In this document: piece after piece, positions 1 to 10,385 of the stretch | Layout of the letters: each line of letters begins with the position of its first letter | Position numbering within the stretch: position 1 is the stretch's first letter | NCBI GenBank assembly: GCA_963575745.1 | Contig: CAUYUJ010015849.1 | Location: 669,688 to 733,687, forward strand | Origin: Prorocentrum cordatum | Lineage: Eukaryota > Sar > Dinophyceae > Prorocentrales > Prorocentraceae | DNA: 64,000 nucleotides | Direction of reading: 5' to 3' | Made by a program: the position numbers and the translations under genes | Notes under the pieces: generated by a model | What the model saw: the letters and a program-made list of their open reading frames with translations, nothing else | The model's database searches: none | Told to the model about the DNA's origin: nothing

Positions 1-558
1 AGGGTGCCCGAAGAGGCCCCCAAGACGGTCCCAGAGGGCCTCGCATCGCAAAACGATCTGTCCCAGACGCCTTCATGGCCCTGAGGGCCCACCAGGCCTG
101 CAAAACGCCTCAAGAGGCCTGCAGGAGCACTCCCAAGAAGGCCCCAAGAGGCAACAGTGGCCTCCAGGAGCACTCCCACGAAGGCCCCAAGAGGCAACAT
201 CTTCTAATTCCCCTCCAAAACGGCACAAGAGGCCCCCAAGATCGCCCCTAAGACGGCCCGGAAGTCCCCCAAGAGGTGCCCAACATGGCCCAAGAGGGCC
301 CCTAGACGGCCCGAGACGCCTCCAAGACAGGCCAACAGGCACCCAAGACGGCTCAAAAAGTGTGCCCAGACGGGGGGGCCCGAACGGACATCTCGAGCCC
401 TCGAGCCCCGAGAAGAGGCCTCGGAGCCGCCCCCGAGGAGCCCCCAGGAAGCCCCTGGAGGCCCCCGAGAGGCTCCAGAGAGGCCCCCCCGAGTCTCCTA
501 ACACGCCCCAAAACTGCCCACCAGAGGCCCCCGAAAGCTCTCCGACGAGACCCCGACA
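1..558. repeat. Degenerate CCAAGAGG-family repeat
   Basis: Short units of the form CCCCAAGAGGCCCC and CCAAGACGG recur every 10 to 25 bases with heavy divergence. Inside it a 43-bp unit beginning CAGGAGCACTCCCA is duplicated at 122 and 165. The same family, in either orientation, returns in at least ten places across the window. Reading frames here are shadows of the repeat, and I see no gene. Confidence 0.75.
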
Positions 559-1300
559 AGCATCCCATCCTCCCCCTGCTCCTCACCATCCTCATCCCGT
601 GTCGTCTCCGCCTCGTCGTCATCGTCTTCCACCTGCTCATTGCCCCTCTCGACCTCCTTCTGCCCCAACTTCCCCTCCTCATCCTCCTCCGCATGCTCTT
701 CTTCCTCCTCCCCCTCCTGCTCCACGGCGTCCTCCTCCTCGTGCTCCCCCTGCTCTTCCTCCTCCTTCTCCTCCTCCTCCTCCTCCTCCTCCTCACCTTT
801 TCCCTCCTCACCCCCTCCTTCGCATCCTCGTCATCCTCATCCTCATCCTCCTGATCATCATCCTCATCTTGCTCCCCCCACCCCCACGTGCTCTTCCCCC
901 GGTGCTCCGCAACCTTACCTCGACCTCGTCCTTCCCAACCTTCTCCTCCTCCTCCTCCTCCTCCCCCTCCTCCGCGTCATCCTTCTTCTTCTCCTGCTCC
1001 CCCGACTCCCATTGTCCTCGTCCTCCTAATTACTGCTCCTTCCCCCCCGTCTTCCCCCTACCCCTGCTCCCCCTCATCCTCCCTCTCCTCCACGTCCTCC
1101 TCCTTCTCCTGCTCCTCCGACTCCCATTCTCCTCATCCTCCTACTGCTCCTTCCCCCCGTCCTCCCCCTGCCCCTGCTCCCCCTCCTCATCCTCCTCATC
1201 CTGCTGCTCCACTGCGCCCTCCGCCACATCCTCCTGCTCCTCCTCCTCCCGCTCCTCCTCCTCGTCCTCGTTGTCGTCGTCGTCGTCGTCGTCGTCCTCA
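559..1300. repeat. CTC/TCC-rich polypyrimidine tract with TCG run
   Basis: This is about 740 bases of interrupted (CTC)n and (TCC)n on the plus strand, ending in a short TCG run near 1268-1296. Ser/Pro/Leu-rich or Arg/Glu-rich frames on both strands come from the triplet repeat and are not genes. Confidence 0.8.
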
Positions 1301-1929
1301 TCTTCAGGGTCGGCGGCACCGGCCGCAAGGCCTTCACAATCGGATCGAAGCGGAACTTGCATCGGATCGGCCTGCACCGGCGCTAAACAAGAATCGAGTC
1401 GGATCGACCGCGCCAGGATGCACAACGGCGCCACGCAGGCGTCGGGCCTCAAATCAGATAGTCGAGACATTGGAATCGATTCGGATCGGGCCAGCCGACG
1501 CCGATACCGAATCGGATCGACCAGATCGAAGTAGACCCGCAGCCCCGGTGCAGAGGAAAATAGGAGGGAGGCAGGGAAGGCACGCCTCCTCTCCACTGCG
1601 CAGCTTCATGAGCTCCTTCCTCAGCTCCTCGACGCTCTGCTGAGCCTCTGTGGGCCAACAGTTGGGGGGAGGGGCCCTGCCATCCCCCCGCTCCCCCCTC
1701 CCTCTCCTACCCTCCCCCTCTGTGCGGGGCGGGAACGTACCCATCACAAACGCCTGGGGGATCGATCTTCGGGGACCTCCGCAGGCGGTGGATACGAACA
1801 CTTTGGGGCACGTCAGCGCTCGAACATGTACATCCACATCCACCGCCCGCCGAGGCCCCCGAGCCGAACCCTCAGGCGGTGGCGACGGATCAATCCTCGG
1901 GAGCGCGCAAACATGGATTACAGTCGGGG
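1301..1929. other. No gene seen
   Basis: GC-rich unique-looking sequence with several GGATCG/TCGGATCG words near 1335-1520. I find no supported reading frame, RNA gene or named repeat. Confidence 0.5.
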
Positions 1930-2115
1930 CGTTGACCTCAAGAACCTAAATAAGGAACGAGGCCCCTTTTTCCCATAAGTTAAACTTCGATTTCCAATCG
2001 AAAACATAAGGAACACCTGAGACAAACTGCGAATCAATTAAGGAGCATGAAGCCCCTCCGCAACGAAAAAGGTTCCTTCTTCAGTGACCCGACTGTAGCG
2101 ATTCATGGATTTGGC
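1930..2115 (+). repeat. Dispersed ~160-bp repeat, copy 1
   Basis: The stretch from AAGGAACGAGGCC through TTCCTTCTTCAG is closely matched, in the same order, by 60743-60905, and its second half by 48163-48240. Shared landmarks are CATAAGTTAAACTTCG / AATAAGTTAAACTTCG and AACGAAAAAGGTTCCTTCTTC. No terminal inverted repeat, poly(A) tail or coding capacity is visible, so the class is unknown. Confidence 0.65.
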
Positions 2116-2339
2116 GCGCGGTCGCCAAACCTGACCAGACAAGAACGGGAAGCGAATGTTCGAACGCGCGTTGCAGGTGGAGCATCACATGGGGACGTCA
2201 AAACTGGAACGCTTGAGCGAACAAGGCGACGGCTATCTAGGGGCGTCTTCGAAAGTGGTTGCGTCACAATGGTGCTCTGGATGCCTTTGTGGGTTCTTCA
2301 GCATCTTTTCGGGGTTGTCTGGCGGTTCCTGTGAGAGCT

Positions 2340-2739
2340 GCTATTGAAAGTCCTGGGGTCCTGGTTCGGTTCGTCTTGGAGCCGTTTTGGTTCCGCCTTG
2401 GGCGTTTTGGAGCGACCGTTCGGCGTTTGGGGGCGCTTTTAAGTTTGCTTGCCTTGGGCGTTTTGGAGCGACCGTTCGGCGTTTCGGGGCGGGCGCTTTT
2501 AAGCTTGCTTGGGAGTCACGACGCGAAGGGCGGTTTGGGAGGACCAGGGCCCTTCGTGGCTGCCGACGACCACGAGAACGGCGAACATGACGATGAGGAC
2601 AACGCGAAGAGCGCTGTGGCACTTGAGGCTTCTCGTGGCCACCCTTGAATTCTCTGGGGCCGTCGTGGCGCTCTCTTGGGCCGTTGCAGGGCCGTCTTGG
2701 GACCCTCTTGGGGGTATGTTGAGTCTCTTGGGGGGCTTC
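2340..2739. repeat. CCTCTTGG-family repeat with 56-bp duplication
   Basis: Here the CCAAGAGG family is in reverse orientation (CTTGGG/CTCTTGG). A 56-bp unit beginning GCCTTGGGCGTTTTGG is duplicated at 2395 and 2451. No gene. Confidence 0.65.
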
Positions 2740-2760
2740 TTGGAAGCCACTTGGGACCTC
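2740..2760. repeat. Target-site duplication, left copy
   Basis: The 21 bases beginning TTGGAAGCCACTTGGGACC match 2948-2968 without mismatch. They flank the SL retroposon exactly at its poly(A) end. Two further T residues could belong to either the duplication or the tail. Confidence 0.9.
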
Positions 2761-2947
2761 TTTTTTTTTTTCTAGATGCGCCCAAGCAGCGCGGATCCAA
2801 GAAATTCGCGCGGACGACTGCGAACAAAGCAAGATGAATGTACCGCGCGCGCTGGTTATATAATGGGTGAGTAGACAGTGGTATGTTTACAGCGAGTAAT
2901 AATTAAAATGGCTTGACCAAAGTGGCTTGAGCCAAAATGGCTACGGA
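2761..2947 (-). mobile_element. Retroposed spliced-leader transcript (processed retrocopy)
   Basis: On the minus strand this 187-bp insert starts with the complete dinoflagellate spliced leader (2947-2926), continues through about 154 bases of body, and ends in an 11-base A run (2771-2761). It is bracketed by perfect 21-bp direct repeats (2740-2760 and 2948-2968). That structure is the expected product of target-primed reverse transcription of a mature, trans-spliced, polyadenylated RNA. The body contains no ATG on the sense strand, so the source looks non-coding or is a very short UTR-like RNA. Just after the leader come two degenerate repeats of its 3' part, read as relict leaders from earlier rounds. 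The insert sits inside CCTCTTGG-family repeat DNA. The enzyme was probably a LINE; LINE-like 3' ends occur elsewhere in this window. Confidence 0.9.
2926..2947 (-). other. Dinoflagellate spliced-leader sequence (DinoSL relic)
   Basis: The 22 bases read on the minus strand match the published DinoSL consensus (D)CCGTAGCCATTTTGG... through ...GCTCAAG with T at the variable first base. The following bases are CCACTTTGGTCAAG and not a splice donor, so this is a leader already joined to an RNA body and not an SL RNA gene. Confidence 0.95.
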
Positions 2948-2968
2948 TTGGAAGCCACTTGGGACCTC
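2948..2968. repeat. Target-site duplication, right copy
   Basis: Perfect partner of 2740-2760, immediately abutting the first base of the spliced leader. Confidence 0.9.
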
Positions 2969-3400
2969 TTGGGGTCTCTTGGGGACTCCTGCGGCCTATT
3001 TTGGACGGAAGGCTCGAATTTTCGGTTCGTTGTTCTCTTCTGGGGGCTCCTTTCGGGGCCATCTTGGGGCTTTCTTGGGCAGTCTTGGGCCACTCTTCGG
3101 CCGTCTTGGGGCCCTGTTGGCTCGTGTCCCGCACAGAAGGTGTTACTTCTATCGGGCGGGTGTGCAGATCTCGTTGGTGCGTCTTGGCGTACTTGGGGGC
3201 GTCTTCGGAAGTGTTTGCGCAGCAATGGTGCTCTGGAAGCCTTAGGGGGGGCTTTCAGAATCCCTTCGGGGTTGTTTCGTGGTTCCTGTGCCAGCTGCTT
3301 TCGAAAAGTCCTGGGGTCCTCGTTTGGTCCGTCGTTGAGCAGTCTTTGGAACCTCTTGGGCCCGCCTGAGCAAGTTTCTCAAAGTTTCCTGAGCCGTAGA
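2969..3400. repeat. CCTCTTGG-family repeat
   Basis: Dense TCTTGGGG/CTTGGGC units. The phrase GGAAGGCTCGAATTTTCGG at 3008 resembles GGGAGGCTCCGATTTTCGG in the 300-bp repeats at 30.6-31.3 kb, so this may be a remote copy of that family. No gene. Confidence 0.6.
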
Positions 3401-4440
3401 TATGATCCTGAGGAAGTTGTCTGTACGAGTGTCAGGTCTTCAGTGATGGGCTCACTCAAAGTTCCCAGGTCGGCCGTCCTCAGAGTCATCGAAAGCTCGT
3501 CTACTCTGTTAGTCCTAGAATTTCTATTCGGGTATCCCACTAGCTTTCGCCTAGGCTGACCTTCCAAACGATTCCCGAAAGCTAACTTAGGTTGAATTAT
3601 GAGTGTGCGCGAACGGCCGTTATTACTTGTATGATGCGCAGACGGCCAGTTGCCACACGGCCCTCGCGTCCACCGCCAAGATCACGAGCTATCCGCCGTC
3701 CCTTTGGGGTCCACTCGGCATGTGAGACTGGTGCCCCTCTCTGATAAAGCCCGCAGATCGTATCAAGTGGCCGTGGTCTCGGCCGAACACTGCGATCACG
3801 GCCACGGCCGTCGATCGCAATTCGAACTAATGCATTAGCAAGGGGCGGAGGAGTTTTTCAAGGTTTTGGGTGAAGGTTGACGGTTATCAGCACACGCGCT
3901 GGGACCCGCTGAAGCCGACAGGAGGAAGGGCAGGAAAGGCGCGGAAAGGGAGGAAGAAGGAAAAGAAGAGGAGGAGGAGGGGGACAGGAGGAGGAGGAGC
4001 ACCAGCAGCAGCAAAAGGAAGAGCAGGAGGAAGAGGAGATGGAGGTTGGAGAAAGTGGAGGAGGAGGAGGAGCAGCAGCAGCAGCAGCAGGAGCAGGAGC
4101 AAGAGCAGGAGCAGGAGCGGGAGTTGGAGAATGAGGAGGAGGCTTCTGAGACGGAGCTTGAACGATGGCCAGAAGATTTCATGTTTCACACTGCCACGGC
4201 ACGCACAACACGCCGCTGTAGGCGAAAGCCTGGTCCAGGGCAACTACTTAGCACGGAGCACCTTTGCTGTGCACGCTGCCCCACCCCCTTCCAGTCCCGC
4301 TGAGGCCTAAAAAGGGGTGAGGTGTTATATATAAACTGCCCGAAGACGCCCCCCAGACGAAGTGTCCAGAAGACCCTTGTCCCGGACACTTTGGGCGAAG
4401 TGTATATGAAAATTCGGCATCATCTCGAGCTCCCTAAGAA
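3401..4440. other. No gene; GGA/CAG-rich tract
   Basis: The 3410-3880 part shows nothing I can assign. About 3920-4140 is a purine-rich GGA/GCA tract with a (CAG)n run near 4073-4095. Frames here are Glu/Gln/Arg-rich by composition only. Confidence 0.5.
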
Positions 4441-5631
4441 AGCCCCTTAGCAAACATGTATTCATCCTCCTCCTTCCCATTACTGGTGGGCCTTGACGCC
4501 TGGCGTCGTCGCTCAGCGCGTGTGGCGCACAGTTGCCGCATTCTCCGAGTCCTGTAGCAGTCTATTCACGTTTGCTCAGAGCCTTTAGCATTCCAAGGAC
4601 AGTGGACTCTGCAGAGCTACCAGACCAGACCAGACCAGCGGCCACCGAGTCCTGGGCCCACCGAGCCCTGAGCCCTAACATTGCCAGTCGCTTGGGGTGC
4701 GCACTGACCCCTCCTCGCAATCCTCGCAGGTTGGATTTTGAGGCTGAGGATGTGGATGAGCTACCCCTCTGATCCCTCCTCCGTTTCCCCCTCCGCCTCC
4801 TCTTCCTCCCTCCCTCCTCCTCCTCCTCCTCCTCCTCCTCCTCCTCCTCCTCCTCCTCCTCCTGGGTGATTGTCATGAGGGAATGGACAGGCTCATCTTG
4901 AGTGACGGTGAGAAGGCGAGGGGGCTGGAACATAGGCGCCTGAGAACGAGACTGACCCAGTCCCTCTTCGTCGATTGGCCCTCGTTCCTCGGACCCTCTT
5001 GGAGTCGACAAGAGAAGAAGGAAGGGGAGGAGGAGGAGGGGCAGCAGCAGCAGGAGGCCAAGGACAAGGATAATAACGAGGAGGGCGAAGAGGAGCAGGT
5101 GGAGCAGAAGGGGGGAGGAACATGAGGAGGGGGTGATGGAGATGTGAGAGGTGGGGCTTTTCAGACTCGATGCTTGCGCCAGGTATCCCAGCCTGGCTTG
5201 GTTCGCAGGTCCAGCTGCCATGGGCCAACGCTGTAGGCCGGAGGAAGAGGAGGAGGAGGAGGAGGAGGAGGAGGAGGACATTGACAACGATTATGATTAC
5301 GAGTAAGGGGAAGGAGAAGGTAGAGGAGTGAAAAAAGCGGCTGTCGCCCGCCGCCACCAGCAAAATAAGTTAGCGCATGCTCACATGCGCTTCCACGTCG
5401 TGACAGGCTAGCCTGGAAAGCACCTGACTCATTGGTGCTTCACCGTGGGTGCGTGCGTGCATTGATGCGCGGATCGTGCATTAACTTGAGATAAGACACG
5501 CAAGAAATTGTCAGGGTTTCTCCTAGCACTCCGTCTGTCACTGATGAACCCTAGAAGCAACAGCATTCGGCGGCGGGCGACAAGCCAAAATCGAATCGGC
5601 GAGCGCACGTGAACTGCCACGCTCTGAGCCT
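4441..5631. other. No gene; CTC and GGA microsatellites
   Basis: The stretch contains (CTC)n at about 4813-4862, a mixed GGA/GCA tract at 5013-5110 and (GGA)n at about 5243-5280. It lies downstream of the gene A stop codon. No poly(A) signal is recognisable; dinoflagellates generally lack a canonical one. Confidence 0.5.
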
Positions 5632-7408
5632 CTAGCTGCCCTTGCGCGAACCCTGCCTGAAAGCCTTCGCAATCGGCGGGTCCAGCGACGAGCCCTTGGA
5701 CTTGGGCTGCGCCTTTCCTTTCTTGCTCTCGGCCTTGGAAGCCACAGGGGGCGGCACTGGAGGAGCAGGGGGCAGCTCCTTGGCCACCAAGGGGGCCTTC
5801 GTCGCAGCGGCCGTGGAAAAAGAGGTGGGCGCCTTGGCCGCACCAGGTGGCGTCTTGGCCGCAGCGGCGACCTTGCTGGTTGGGGCATCGGCCGTGACCC
5901 TGGATCTCTTCTTGGGCGGAGCCGAGGCTTCGGCCGCGCCTGCGGCCGCGCCGCCAGCTGAGGCGGCCTCATCCGTCGGCGCGGCCGCCGTCACCCCACC
6001 AGCCAAGGCCGCGGTGGCGTCAACCATCATGGTCAGCGAGTCATTGGCGGCGCCTGCGGCCGCGCCGCCAGCCGAGGCCTCAGCCTCTTTGTGCTCCCTG
6101 GCGGTGGGGCCCTGGTCGGTCGGCGCGGCCGCCGTCTCCGGCGAGCCGAGGTTGGCTGCTATGGCCGCCGCCTTGGCCTCCTCGTCGGCCAGCGCGGCCC
6201 CCTCCTTCTGGTCGGACAGCGCGGCCTCCGTCACCACGCCGTGGTTCTCGCCCTCCTGGCCCAGGTCGCTCGCACCCACCTCGCCCATCACCTCGTCGTC
6301 CTTGGACTTCTTGTCGGCCTCCCTGGACGCCTCATCCTTCTCCTGGCTGGACGTCTGGTCGGCCTGGCCATGGGCGCCGTCCATTGGGGTGCCCTTGCGG
6401 CCCTCCTCCTCCCCGTCCTCCTGAACCTCCGTGGCATTGGACGCACCCTGGACCACGCCCAAGTCTGTTGGAGCCAATGGCTCACATGGTGCAGCCGCAG
6501 CCACTGGACCCTCAGTTGCAGCTCCACCAGTATCGAACAGCGCATCCACCGAGTGCCCAGGAGCACGATCCCGACCCCCATCAAGATCTTCAAGATCTGG
6601 CGACGCTGGGCTTCGCTGCTCTGGGGGCGCTCCGACAGGCGTGGCCATCGCGCTCGTGCTGAGGTCCTCGCCACGCTCACCTCCATCACCCAGTCCATCT
6701 GGGGGCTGCTGCTTCACCTTCAGTTCTTCGCTTTTGGTCTGGCGGAAGGCCCCATCTGGGTCCCAGACGTTGATCATAGCATCAAGGATGTTCCTATCCT
6801 TCAGCATGAACGAGTTTGAGAAAATAGAAGTCCATGGAAGCATCATCTTGGTCATCTGAAGAGGCGAAATCGATTCTGGCATCACGAGCTGCTTGAATCC
6901 GTACATGTTGCACGGCTTGTTGGTCGGTGCCATGATAACGTGGCAGCCTGGAGGTAGGTAGACGACGCTGTGCGTGGGCGCGCTCATGTAGAACACCTGG
7001 CCCTTCATCTTGGTGAGGTCCTCTTGCGACATGCAGCTGAAACGAAGGATGTTCGACTCCAGCAGCGCGTTCTCGACATTTATGCCCAAACTGAGCCCTG
7101 TCGCTGCATCACCTATCAAGCACATTATGGAAACCCCTCCACCGAGAACGATACGGATCGACCCCAGCCCGTGAGATTCCGGACTGGAGTGGACGAGGTC
7201 CCCCCTCATGCCCCGGAGCCATGGCCACGTTAACTTCTTCATGTCGACAACAGTGGGCTCGATGTTTGGATGGTTCTCCTTTGGGACAAAGGTGTGAATC
7301 AAGCTCTTCATCGCCTGGGCCACGGTCGCCGCCGACACGGGCGCGAAGATGCGGCCCTCCCCAGTGGGGTCCTTGAACTGAGGCACCCCCTTGTACTGAG
7401 CCAAGAAC
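5632..7408 (-). CDS. Gene A exon 4 (C-terminal 592 residues, globular part plus Ala/Glu-rich tail)
   Basis: Last exon of the four-exon gene A, ending in TAG at 5634-5632. Its acceptor is chosen at AG 7410-7409, because joining there to the donor at 7892 keeps the frame and gives ...MLQRFLAQYKGVPQF. The first ~240 residues look globular (FVPKENHPNIEP, VVYLPPGCHVIMAPTN), and I do not recognise the fold. The remainder is low complexity, rich in Ala, Glu, Asp and Pro, with internal repeats around SAGGAAAGAA and a basic nuclear-signal-like PPKKRSRV. Function is unknown. A nuclear role is inferred only from the basic motif and the Cys cluster encoded by exon 1. The four exons sum to 3669 bases, exactly 1223 codons with the stop. 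Confidence 0.75.
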
Positions 7409-7892
7409 CTTGGCGTATCCTAAAATCAAATAGCAAATGCGCCCTTGGGCCTCCAGACCTCTCCCAGACAGCGGCTCCGAAAACTAAACCCAACATCCGA
7501 CATGTGTGCTTGGGTCGTTTGGGCCCCAGGACCTCGGCGCCTGCAAGCATGTGCCTGCACACTTTATGAATACAGCCAGAGAGATTCGGCGTCGCGCAGA
7601 GGGGAGGAGGGGGAGGGGGAAGGCTTCTTATGAGGCAGTGTGCTTGTGTGCTTCTTAGGGGCCCTCCAAGGGTTTCTTTAAAGCCTTTGAGGGCTGCCAA
7701 ATAGCACTCTGCCTTCCAGAAGCGCCCCCCCTCCCGCTGCCCCCCTCAGCGCGCCGCCAAGCGATGGCATAAACAAGTTGGCAACCCACCCCTGTCCGCC
7801 AAAGCCCATTTTCCGAGCATCGCCAGCAGCGTCGACTGGAATGCGGAACGGATCAGACCCAACGAATGGACCCAATTCCAAAACGAAATAAC

Positions 7893-8360
7893 CTCTGCAG
7901 CATGGGCTGGGCAAGCTTCCCCTCGGCGAAGTTCTGCACGGCCGCGCTCACGACAACGAACGGCTTGGTGTAGTCAACCTGCGGCGCTCCATCCAAGAAC
8001 TCTGCGTCGCTGCGGTGCACCGGGGCCACCATGTCCGCCTCGACCTTGAGCTTAAAGATGTCTGTGTTGATTCGAACTCGTGCCTTCTGCTCCGCTGCCA
8101 ACCTCTCCTCCTCCTGCCTGCGCCTCACTGCCGCTGCCGCCTCCTTCTTCTCTGCCTCGGACTTCTCTTTTTTCTGCGCGTCGAAGCGCCGCTTGATGTT
8201 CCCATTGAGGTCAGTGATGCTTTTGTTCAGGGCCTTGGCCAACTGCTTCCACGCCAACTTTGTTTCCACCCAGTTGCTGAGAGCTGATTTCACCGTAGCT
8301 GCACTCTCCATCGTTGTCACCTGGTGAGCAAGCATGGCGATCACTCCAACGTTCTTCAAG
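7893..8360 (-). CDS. Gene A exon 3 (coiled-coil segment)
   Basis: Exon from the acceptor AG 8362-8361 to the donor GT 7892-7891. Splicing to exon 2 yields ...ISMLEGLKNVGVIAMLAHQ in frame, and to exon 4 it joins in phase 2/1. It encodes an alpha-helical region followed by a strongly charged stretch of about 40 residues (DAQKKEKSEAEKKEAAAA, RRRQEEERLAAEQ) typical of a coiled coil, around residues 530-570 of the protein. The intron to exon 4 is 484 bp and the intron from exon 2 is 414 bp. No homologous enzyme is recognised. Confidence 0.75.
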
Positions 8361-8774
8361 CTCTGCGGGTTCTCAATTGGAACATATGCAGACCTTCATG
8401 GGGGTCAGAATAGGGGGGGCATCGTAGGAAAGGGGACATTAGGTAAGACCCCCCTGAAACGCGTTGCATGTTTGCGGCGTGCATTCTGCCATCTACCAGC
8501 GTAGACCCCAAACAGGAGAATGCCAGAACACCAACATGGAAACCGAATGCAAAGCACTGGAGGGCAGCAGTGGCGCCACAGTAGTGAGCGGGCAACCGCA
8601 CCTGCAATACTTATCTCTTGATGGACACCCACCCCCAAGAAAAACAAGGCCTGGGGCGCGGGGCCCGTGGGGATGCCTTGGAGGGAGGGCTCGAGCGACA
8701 AATGGGAGGGCTGAGTGATCAGGGCCAGGCCAGTGTCAGAGTTTCACAACGCCCCCCCCCCCCCCCAGGCTGAC

Positions 8775-9237
8775 CCCTCAAGCATGGAGATGATTTTGTT
8801 CTGCTCGATGTTAACCTCCTTCTCGACGTCTACCACGCCGTTCGCAGGGCCGTCGGCAACGATAGAAGTCACGAACAGTTTCATGAGCTTCTCCTGGGAT
8901 AGGATCCTCTGGTGGCACCACGCAACCTTGCCCTCAGGGAGCTCCTTGTTGGGCTCCCGATGCACCAGTAGAAGCACCAGTAAGAGCATGTTGAGCCGCT
9001 GCTGTACAATGTCAAAGTGGGCCTTGTCATCGGCCATCGACACATCCTTGCGCTCGATGGCTTCCTGCCCCTTGAGGGCGGCCTCGCACAACTTCACGAT
9101 CTCGAGGTCTTGCTCCCTGGCGATCTTGCTGGACGTGTTGGCGCGGAGGGCCATGTCCAGCGGCGGAGGCTGCTTGCCATTGGGCGTGCCGCCGCCGCCC
9201 GCGCCCTCCATGGAGGCGGCTGGGCTAGATGACTGGG
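8775..9237 (-). CDS. Gene A exon 2 (helical segment)
   Basis: Bounded by acceptor AG 9239-9238 and donor GT 8774-8773, both in phase with their neighbours. It encodes a short Ser/Gly/Pro linker (SSSPAASMEGAGGGG) and then a mostly helical region (REQDLEIVKLCEAALKGQEA, VDVEKEVNIEQNKIISMLEG). The intronic side of the donor runs into a C16 homopolymer on the plus strand near 8751-8766, where sequence quality may be poor. The role is unknown. Confidence 0.7.
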
Positions 9238-9424
9238 CTGTGGCGGACGCCACGCGACCTTTAAGTGGGAGAAGCACAGGGCCGCCCTGGGAGAAGAACA
9301 TCACAGTGGGGAGGCCCCAGGACCCCAAGGGAAAGAAGACGGGCAGAGGTAAGGGGAATGAGAAGTTAGAGGAGCAGGGGGAGGAGGAATCCAAGACACC
9401 CCCTTGCTTCCCCGCTCAAGGAAC

Positions 9425-10385
9425 CTGGCGTCCCAGGCATGGATGATCCTGCTGGCGTTGATGGCGCGGTCGAGCTGCCAGGCGTGGTAGTCACAGCCAT
9501 CTGAGCCAGCATAGCGCCAGGCCCCAAGGGCGCACTGAAACTCGGCGCGTTGGCGCTGGAGCTGCTGGCGCCAACGCTGTGGAAGTCGCCGCCGAACGTC
9601 TGCATGCCCATGCTGAGTTCTGCCCTCATCTGCGACAACTCGTCTGCTGATGCTGACTTCATCTTCTTGGAGGTATTCGTCAGCGACTTCTCCTCGATTG
9701 ACGCAGTGCCAACCTTTACATAGTCACCCTTTTTGAGGTGCAGCCTGAGCTCAAAGCCTTTCTCTTGTCCAAGGTTATCTCGGCCAATCGAGGGGTCGTC
9801 CTTGAGCTTGTCCCACTCCTGCAAAGAACGCGCAGGTGTCCATCTGCGCTTCCTTTCCATCGTGGTGCTGAATTCGATGAAGTCGACCTTCTTTAGCAGA
9901 TTGAAGTCCTCTGCCACGTTCTGTTTGCGAAACGAGTGGGCATGGTCCATGTGGTCGAACTTGATGCGCTTCTTGCCTTTGCTCGCGCTGGGGTTAGCCT
10001 CCTCTGCCATTTTCATCTTCATCACGCACCTCGCTGGATCTGCCATGGCCTCCTTGTGCGCATCTGAACACTCTGTCGTCTTGGTTCCTGTGGCCTTTGT
10101 CTTATCAAGGTCCTGTCGCTCTGCGTCCACTCGCAAGGACTCGGCCAGTGACTTGTGGGGCTTGCAGAAACGATGACGCATGTACCGGGGCTCGCCGCAT
10201 ACGATGCACACGTTGGGGTCATCAAAGAAACCCAACTGGTCTAAAAGAGACTGCTCTGACGCCTGCGCCGCAGCAGCGGCAGCGACGCCTGTGCCGCAGC
10301 AGCCACCGCCGCTCAAGTCAATTCCCATTCCCATCGCGTCTACTTCATTCAACGAGAAAGGAACCTCACCGGGAGCATCCGACAT
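9425..10385 (-). CDS. Gene A exon 1 (N-terminal CxxC...CxxH protein)
   Basis: Starts at ATG 10385 (MSDAPGEVPF) and ends in phase 1 at donor GT 9424-9423. It carries a likely zinc-binding cluster C60-x2-C63-x10-C74-x2-H77 in the context CIVCGEPRYMRHRFCKPH. A charged linker follows, then a region around residues 150-210 with RRWTPARSLQEWDKL and DPSIGRDNLGQ. From memory, this order (CxxC...RxCxxH, then a Trp-rich region, then DPS...RDN) resembles an unnamed protein family that is very abundant in dinoflagellate genomes. The tail is Ser/Thr/Pro/Ala-rich. It is the most downstream gene of the minus-strand cluster and starts about 2.1 kb below the stop of gene B. Function not known. Confidence 0.8.

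Noticed and set aside
6091-6859. Long plus-strand frames overlapping gene A exon 4
   Set aside because: Shadows of the Ala/Glu-rich minus-strand coding sequence; the minus strand has phase-consistent introns and a natural start and stop.
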